Assembly: GCA_014529385.2 (NCBI GenBank)
Contig: CM043966.1
Location: forward strand, 111,302,468 to 111,366,467
Length of the DNA stretch: 64,000 nt
Direction of reading: 5' to 3'
DNA from: Adiantum capillus-veneris
Lineage: Eukaryota; Streptophyta; Polypodiopsida; Polypodiales; Pteridaceae
Positions 56,812 through 64,000 of the stretch are shown here, one piece after another. Under the pieces are notes generated by a model, which saw nothing but the letters and a program-made list of their open reading frames with translations, was not told the DNA's origin and made no database searches. The position numbers and the translations under genes are program-made. Numbering within the stretch: the stretch's first letter is position 1; every line of letters starts with the position of its first letter.

Positions 56812-59586
56812 TTGGCCGGGACTCAAGGTAGCGCGACCCAAGATCCTCATATCGCGTCTAGTGATTCTTCCTCTGACTACGAAGTCATGGAGGGGTATCC
56901 TACACCAAACCCTAATAGTTCAAGTCAAGACATGCATGCCATGGGCCCACGGCCCGGGTCCAGTTTGTTTAGCCGCTTAAAAGAGACCCTTAGTAGAGCT
57001 ACTCGCTCTGAACATGCGGTTAATGAAATAAATGAAGGGAGTAGGGAAGTAAATTCGTCATTCATGTCTAAAATAGACCCTATGCTTCTTGAGAGTGTGC
57101 ATGTGAATGTTCCATCCACTGCACCTCCTGATCCTTTAGGACTATCTCCCTTTGAGGTTTTACTACCCGATGGTAGGAGTCTTGCCGAAGTACAAGAGAT
57201 CGAACGCTATATGCAAGCAACAAGGGAGAGGGAAATTGAGAACCTACGAAGGCTAGAACAAAGTCGAGCCCTGAAAGCAAAGGCTCCTATGACAACAATC
57301 ATGCCAGCCGAGCAACCGAGTGCTCCCAAGGTAGCAGTCATGGAGGGTCAAGCGATGGGGAGCAATAATGCTTCCACTTCGAGGGAAACCTCCAGCACGC
57401 CAGGCTTAGATGGGATATTCCTAAACGAAAATTAGGAGTATGACCTACAAGCAGAAGCTTTAAATGATGGGTACACAGGACACACCTATCATGTGGGTTG
57501 GTTAGATGTTCTACAATCCACATCGGGTGCTACTAGCATAGATGAGCAACAACAAAAAGTCTGTGATGTCTTCCATAGGATTGTCGAGTTAGAAAGACAG
57601 AACACAGGGATCAATATGCCTTCAACACGCCTAATGAGATTCTTGGATACAGGAAAGGCCAACCAACCAACCCTATCACAAATGGAGACTCCCTCAGTGA
57701 GCCCCATTGATCCTCCATATGTTGTTTCGCCAGGAGCCTCAGTACAATCTGAGCCCACAAGTGGCAGCTTTACCTTCCCAGATCTAGCTCATCTTTCTCT
57801 TAATGAAACTACGGCTACCATGCATATCCCAGTGGTGAGCATGACAAGAAGTACACCATGGAGTTCATTTGTTAATACTGCGTTGATGCCTTGTAGCACA
57901 GTGCCCCCAACTATACCTACATGTATGTATCAATCATGTGCACCTGTCGTACCTCAGCCTCATGTAGCTCCTACACCTCTGATTATTCCAAGAGCATACA
58001 ATCCACAATGGAATTATCCAAGTTCTTATACAAGTGGGGCCATGCCATTTAATAATAACATGCCATACCAGGCACCCCCTATGCCTAGGGCCACGCTTGT
58101 AAACTTTGGACCACCGTCTGGTACACCACCATACGAAATATGGGACCCAAGAGCCGCGCGTATGCCAAGGCCAAGGCCAAGGCCAACTCCCATCTCACAT
58201 GTGGTTCCAGGAGCACATACACCCATTATACCTACTCAAATAGGAGATTTGGCAGCATTTTCTCAAACTATCGGTCGCTCTATTGCGGAAAACATGCATA
58301 GTGCACCTGATAGAGAGCCTAGGAGCAAGGCAGTTCAAGTAGCTAAGCTCACACACAAATTCAGTGGAGACGGAGATGCTAGAAAGCATATGGAAGTCTT
58401 TGAACATGTGCGTGATTCCTTGGAAGAGCACAATGAGCTACATAAGTGTAAGGCTTTGAGTTTGACCCTAAGCGGAAAGGCTGGAGATTGGTATAGAACC
58501 TTAAGAGTAGAAGAGAAAACGATCTACTCTACTCTTAGGAGACTGTTCTTAAAATAATACATACGAGAGGGAGTACTTTGGGGTGTAGCCTCTTAGCTCC
58601 AGAAAGCCCAACGAGAAGAAGGTGAATCCGTGAGAGACTTCATTAGTCGCCTAAAGAATTTGAATTCTCGATGCAATCCAAAGGAGCGATTCAACAACAA
58701 CCAATTGCTTGATAGATTCATTAGGGGACTAGGACATGAAAGTATCTATAATGGCCTAGTCATTAGAGGTATCACTACTTGGGAAGCAGTCACCATGAAT
58801 GCAATCCAAGTGGAGGATAATTTAATGATTGCAGGAGAAAGAGTGTCTGCCGAGCCGAAGTCTAGTAGCTCGCAAGCGTCAGGGCATGAGCGAATGAAGA
58901 TAAAGCCAATCGTGAAAGAGCAAACGATATCTGAGATGACTTTGGCAGATCTCACCAAGGCCATCCAAGAAAGCCTTAGGGTTAATCGTGCTCCACAAAA
59001 CACTCATATGTATCCAAGAAGGGAGCAACAATGGTGCTCAATTTTCTTGGGCCCACATACTATGAGTGAATGCCCTACTTTCAGAGTAAAGTTTAACGGG
59101 ACTTGTAACGCATGTGGCCATCAAGCGAAGGATTGCCTAATGCTTAAACGCATCATGGAAAATAGACCGCCTATAGCTTGGGCAGACTCACCTCGAGTTC
59201 CTGCATTGATGCCTACCCCACCCATGGAGCAACAATTGCCATTGCAGCACATGGTCCCTAGAACCCAAAATGTGGTCCAAACCACACCGTTGCCACCTCT
59301 AGTGCTAGGACCGCAACGCCCTCATCCAAGAGTTACACCTATGAACCAAATAGGTTGCGAGTCATCTAGTACTTATGTAGATTGCGAAGAGGACATAGAC
59401 TCTAGTATCACCTATGGAGTCGACATGCTTGAGGAGTGTCCCATGTACTATATGGAAGACCATTGGGGACAAATCAAACCGATATATCAAGCTACTGCGC
59501 TAGCAGCAAGAGGCCAAAACATTAATAGTTTTGCCAGGAGACCACCTCTTCAGTGCTACGAATGTGGTGGACCACATCGAGGCTGA
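56812..59586 (+). pseudogene. Gag, element 3
   Basis: Frame open after TAG 56797-56799; the original start is not resolved (no early ATG in frame). In-frame stops: TAG 57433-57435, TAA 58555-58557, TAG 58594-58596. A long Pro-, Ser- and Thr-rich N-terminal region leads into the gag core at about 58370-58760 (HMEVFEHVRDSLEEH, LSGKAGDWYRTL, ESVRDFISRLKNLN). Zinc-knuckle-like clusters follow: CSIFLGPHTMSEC, CNACGHQAKDC and CYECGGPH. The frame breaks within the last of these near 59570. Total length would exceed 900 codons, long for gag. Confidence 0.82.
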
Positions 59587-60613
59587 GTGCCCCATTAGAA
59601 TGCAAAAGAATGCTGCACTAATGCAAACAAGTCAAGGGAGTGCATTGGCAATGCCAATACTCACTTGTAATCATTGTGGCATAGATCATTTGATCGCATA
59701 GTGTCCTAACAATCCAAACGCGCCGAAAATCGCACCATTGAAATTAATAGAGATTGTTGATGGGACACCACCAACTATAAACATAGCACCAGTGAATGCA
59801 CTCACACGGTCGATGCTCCAAAAGCAAAATTACATCCTCGAAGAGAGAGATGCTGCAGCCATTGGCCGAGCGAGAAAGAAGAAAACACGAAGAAAGAAAT
59901 TCCTTAATGCTTCTAGCTCAAAGACTAACATAGGGACAGGAGAGGATCCCATGTATATGAATGACCTTGAGGATGACTCAGATTCGATAGAGACCACGGA
60001 GACCAAAACTATTACTACAAAGGAAAAAGCCATTGAGGAGGATCACGAGAGGGAATTACAACGAACACCAAAAGAGTATTCAAAGTTAAACCACCCAATT
60101 GCGAACCCCCAAGATAAGCCACGAGAGACAAAAAATGAGGATTGCAAGAGAAAGATTGGAACCTATCCAAACCCAACAGTGGAAATTGAACGAGTCCAAC
60201 AACTGAGGGGTTTGGTGGAAGAAACTCAACGAACATTAAAACCTAAACCCAAACATATCCAGATGTCGGACCCAGTGTTTCCCACACAAGTTCAACCTCA
60301 CAAGAACTACAGGCCGTTAGCTATACCCAATATCATTCGGGAAGAGAGTGAGGGTAGGACATCTGAAAGTGGACACACACCTTTCCTACTAGAGAGAATT
60401 TTTGGTGAGGGAATGCCTGACCCCCTTGAAGAAGTGGAGATTCCATCTTCACCATTCTCTTGTCAGGGTCCTATGTCCCACAAGATTCCATTAAATTTTG
60501 CCAAATTGATGGATTTCATGTCTTCAGAAGTTAGAACCACCATCATGTCCAAACTATATAATGACCCCGAGCTAGTCTCAGCTCTTCGAGCCTTCCTCAA
60601 TGGAGAATTATAG
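59587..60613 (+). pseudogene. Gag-protease linker of element 3, shifted frame
   Basis: One frame over from gag, HIEAECPIR completes the broken knuckle, and CNHCGIDHLIA-stop-C gives another, interrupted by TAG 59699-59701. Then comes a basic run (GRARKKKTRRKK), an acidic region and a Lys/Glu-rich linker ending at TAG 60611-60613 in the protease frame. Confidence 0.7.
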
Positions 60614-60637
60614 GCCGGATTACCACAGTTTGCACAT

Positions 60638-61462
60638 ATGAACAAACCTGACTCGGTAATGAATGATGAGGAACATTTAGCACCACCATCTGACCTAGCG
60701 GGACATGAATCTGTAATTGAAATACCCGTTAACAAGTTGGGACAATACTTTGAAGGTGATGAATCTAATGCTACTCTAACAATCACTACTAAAGGATTAA
60801 CTGTAAAGGGGGTCCTTGACGGTGGTGCGGGAGTCAGCATGGTGACAAAGAGTTGTTGGGAGTCTATGGGGCAACCTCACCTTGAAGCCACAAGCGTAGT
60901 GGTAAAAACGGCTAATGGATCTATTGTTACGCCTATTGGAATGCTAAAGGATCTGAGGATCAAGGTATTGGGACACAAGGTAAGGCAGACTTTCATTGTT
61001 ATGGATTTTTCCAAGCATCCTATGTCATTTGAGATGATCTTAGGGCGTCCATTCATGAGGGAAGCAAAAATGGTGCATGACTGGTCCAAAAACCACGTCT
61101 ACTTACAGTTCCAAGACTCTGTCATTCGAGTTGATCTTATAAGTGGTCGAACGCATCCTCTAGGAAATAAATTCATCATTGATAATCTATCAGAAACAAC
61201 AATTCACTCAGCTCCATTACAGTATTGTTACACGTGTAACGAAGACACGGATATTGGGGAGAACTCTCCTTATATGGATATCCTACCCGGAATGGCTGAG
61301 TCAGACAATGTCGATTGGGTGCACCTAGCGGAAACTATAGATACATGGGGAGCTAGAGGAACAACCTGGGTAACACCAGATGGGGACAAGATACCACACA
61401 TTGCACCAGTAAACATGTTAGGTGTAGCGCATGTAACATCCGATGATAAGAAACCTACATGA
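60638..61462 (+). pseudogene. Aspartic protease, element 3
   Basis: Active site GVLDGGAGVSMV near 60810-60845 and hydrophobic MILGRPFM near 61035, as in retropepsins with the DGG variant. Same frame as the preceding linker. It ends at TGA 61460-61462, where the RT frame (+1) already overlaps by about 20 bp. Confidence 0.85.
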
Positions 61463-63406
61463 GAGTGAAACTGATGATTCCTCAAAGGCTTCAGGCCAAT
61501 ACACATCAGAAACGGAATCTCAGGGAGAAATGGATTCAGAACTTGAGGAAACATCGAGTGAACCAAGTATAGAAACTAAACACTCAAGGCCTAGTACGAC
61601 CATCTATGGTAATTTATATGAGAGTGAAGAAGATACAAGCGAAGACCTATCAGGCGAGTCGAGTTCCAACATTTACCAAAATCAAAACCTTAACAAGAAA
61701 CAAAGGTCATATAAGAGACGACGATATCGAGCAAATGTGAGAGCTAGGATAAAAAAGGAAAGAACTACTATAGAATGGCTTAGCTATCTAGGGGCATGTG
61801 ATGCTCATCGAAAGCTAGTAGACAATTGGGGTGAACATCTCCAGAGTGTCATGTGGTGTAGCCCGCGACCCATTGACCTCGCTCAATTGGAGGTTACAGA
61901 GCCAAAATTGATTCGAACTATAAAAAGACGTCAAAACCGAGAGTTAGCACAACAACAAAAGGAGGCAGAACTAAAAGAAAAGTCTCTGTCAGGACAAGAG
62001 CCTGTTGACTTACATACGGCTCCTGAACATTTTAAATCTTATACCACGGGGGAGCGAAAGGTTGTGTATGCCAAATCCCAACAAATACCTACCAATGGAA
62101 GCACTGGAGTCTATGATGGTCCATCGGTAGTTAGAGAAATAGAATTAGGAGAACCAGGTGAGGAGTCTAAACCAGTCTTTATTGATCAAGACCTTACCGA
62201 AACTGAAGAGGCTGTACTTAAGGATCTCCTCATGGAATACAAGGATATCTTTGCTTGGACATATCATGACATGAAGGGCGTTCCACCTTCTGTGGTGCAA
62301 CATACAATTCCCATGATCAACATTGCTAAACCCGTCCAGCAACGACCCTATCCAATGAATCCTAAGTACGCCAAAATTGTACAAGAGGAGATTGAAAAAC
62401 TTATCCAATGTGGATTCATATACCCTATTGAGCACTCAGAATGGGTTTCTCCAATAGTCATTGTGCCAAAAAAGAATGGGAAACTAAGAGTGTACGTGGA
62501 CCTCAAGAAAGTTAATGCAACTACTAGGAGAGATCATTATCCCTTGCCATATTCAGAACATGTGCTTGAAAGAGTTGCGGGCAAGGAATCTTATAGCTTT
62601 TTAGATGGGTACTCTGGTTACAATCAAATCACAATTGCATTAGAGGACCAAGCTAAAATTGCTTTTATCACAGAGTTTGGAGTGTTTGCATTTCGTGTTA
62701 TGGCTTTTGGCTTAACAAATGCCCCTGCTACATTCCAACGATTAATAAACACTGCGTTTAAAGAATTTCTAAGGGAGTTTTGTGAAGATTTCCTAGATGA
62801 CCTTTGTGTTTATTCTTCTTGGGATAAGCATTTGTTATATCTACGAAAAATATTTGAACGGTGCAGATTTTATCGCATCTCATTGAACCCTTTTAAATGC
62901 CAATTTTGGGTTAAGCATGGAGTCATTCTAGGACATATAGTGTCCAAGCACGGGATATCCACAGATGAGAGTAAGATTAAAGCCATTGCCGATTTGCCAC
63001 CACCTACGAACTATAAAGGAGTTCAAAGATTTATGGGCCATGTTGGTTATTATCGAAGGTTTATTTTAAACTTTGCCGAGATAGTGCGTCCATTGTACAA
63101 GCTTCTTATCGAGTTTCACTGGACGGAAGAATGTCATCAATCTTATGAGTTATTAAAGAAGGCCCTAACAAGTGCTTCAATCCTGCGAACACCTGATTGG
63201 AATGTACCTTTTCATGTGCATATTGATGCATCAAACTTTGCTATTAGGTGTGTTCTAACTCAACCAGGACAACATAAATTGGACTACCCTATTAGCTTTG
63301 CAAGTCGCCAATTAAATAATGCCGAGATGAACTACACTACTACAGAGCGCGAAGGTCTAGCTATGATTTACGCAGTAAAGAAATTTCTCTATTACCTTCT
63401 TGCTAC
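61443..63406 (+). pseudogene. Reverse transcriptase and truncated RNase H, element 3
   Basis: Open from 61443 to the element 4 border. A Ser/Glu-rich and basic linker comes first. RT from about 62440: WVSPIVIVPKKNGKLRVYVD, YPLPYSEHVLERVAG, FLDGYSGYNQITIALED, FGLTNAPATFQRLI, catalytic FLDDL (usually YXDD/FMDD), ILGHIVS. RNase H from about 63030: FMGHVGYYRRFI, HVHIDASNFAIRCVL, TTEREGLAMIYAVKKF, ending at YYLLAT. The frame runs on for 55 codons through the element 4 LTR to 63572; that tail is chance fusion. Confidence 0.88.
63402..63406. other. Expected target-site duplication of element 4 (GCTAC), left copy
   Basis: The five bases directly outside the element 4 LTR. The partner copy would lie beyond the window, so this is positional only. 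Confidence 0.35.
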
Positions 63407-63665
63407 TGAGGCGGTCCGGGGCGGGCAACAAGAAGAGCAACCTCTAGACACCCTTCAAGGCTCCCGTGCTGCTCAATGGGGATGGGGCACAACACAACAC
63501 AAACCAAAACAACAAACCCACAGCCAAATCCCAACTACACAAGGGACACCACCTAGTTTAGGAGCGAACTAGGACGCAAAAGAGGAGAATCGTTAGAGCA
63601 ACCCACAAACAAGCAAGGAATTTACACTAACCCTAACACCAATGGAACACTCTCACACACTAAAA

Positions 63666-63731
<66 letters not shown>

Positions 63732-64000
63732 TGCTCGGGCTGCTTTGAAGTGTATCGTTAATGATCAAGCAAACATAAATATATATATGTAAGAAAGAGA
63801 GAGAAGGGGGAAGGGGGTGCTTGTTGCACTAATGCCTTCTTACAAATCTGTCATGACCAATCAAAGTGAGATTAGTATTTGTTCAACATAGCCTACGTAA
63901 ATTACACCACAAAACATCACAAGAAAAAAGCCACCCCAATCACTGTCTTAAGGCCAGGGGAGTCCTCTCCACCCTGTCGCCCTCTTACAACATGTGGGAT
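63407..64000 (-). mobile_element. Element 4: LTR of the element 2 family, inverted, cut by the window end
   Basis: The plus strand begins TGAGGCGGTCCGGGGCGGGC, the reverse complement of the element 2 LTR end. It stays collinear with it to the window end with scattered substitutions. Its GA microsatellite (about 63669-63727) is much longer than the equivalent in element 2. It is the 3' LTR of a minus-strand element or a solo LTR; the window cannot tell. Confidence 0.9.

Larger units (their letters stand above)
54855..63406 (+). mobile_element. Ty3/gypsy retrotransposon, element 3, decayed and cut by element 4
   Basis: Plus-strand order: probable 5' LTR, PBS, non-coding leader, gag with several zinc knuckles, protease, RT, start of RNase H. 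Element 4 then enters at 63407, so integrase and 3' LTR lie outside the window or are lost. At least five in-frame stops and two frameshifts mark it as old. The RT resembles the Athila/Tat branch. Its DGGAG protease is of the same type as in elements 1 and 2. Confidence 0.88.

Noticed and set aside
1-64000. tRNA, rRNA, snoRNA or microRNA genes
   Set aside because: I read for tRNA A/B boxes with cloverleaf pairing and for rRNA core sequences and saw none. Small RNA precursors cannot be excluded by eye.

Overview
The window is nuclear DNA from a land plant. Almost everything recognisable in it is transposable-element sequence, in a background very rich in (AG)n, (TG)n and (AT)n microsatellites. 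The host signal is plant-type: Ty3/gypsy elements with a DGG-type protease, one with the dual RNase H of the Tat lineage, Ty1/copia-like LTR sequence, an L1-like LINE, and a decayed gene with two AINTEGUMENTA/PLETHORA (euANT) motifs. I cannot name the species; a non-flowering plant with a large repeat-filled genome is only a guess. No rRNA, tRNA, CRISPR or intact host gene was found.

Layout. (1) 1-5387: no gene; compound microsatellites and short duplications. (2) 5388-7094: remnant of a euANT-type AP2 transcription factor gene with visible intron borders, four in-frame stops and no AP2 domain. (3) 7648-18680: Ty3/gypsy element 1 on the minus strand, exactly bounded by 5-bp duplications (TAGGC), with LTRs, PBS, PPT, gag, protease, RT, RNase H and integrase, plus about 3.8 kb of extra coding-like sequence after integrase. 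(4) about 19.47-53.6 kb: a head-to-tail array of a non-autonomous LTR element, period about 2.1-2.25 kb. LTRs of about 1.05-1.1 kb alternate with internal segments of about 1 kb, 12 LTR copies in all, one inverted. Two later insertions split the array: gypsy element 2 (24298-35683, plus strand) and an L1-like LINE (about 42338-45896, minus strand). (5) 53.6-54.85 kb: array edge, unique DNA and a 5'-truncated copy of the same LINE family. (6) about 54855-63406: decayed gypsy element 3 on the plus strand. (7) 63407-64000: an LTR of the element 2 family on the minus strand, inserted into the RNase H region of element 3 and running off the window.

Most notable. Element 2 carries, between its PBS and gag, two pairs of mutually similar accessory ORFs. 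Its gag-pol is one continuous frame broken only by three stop codons, and its LTRs are nearly identical, so it is young; yet its 5' end looks deleted. The LTR array contains a forward and an inverted LTR side by side, forming a roughly 1-kb inverted repeat whose transcript could fold into a long hairpin. Element 1 carries a large, unrecognised post-integrase ORF. All gag-pol genes here are interrupted, so no copy in the window looks able to transpose on its own.
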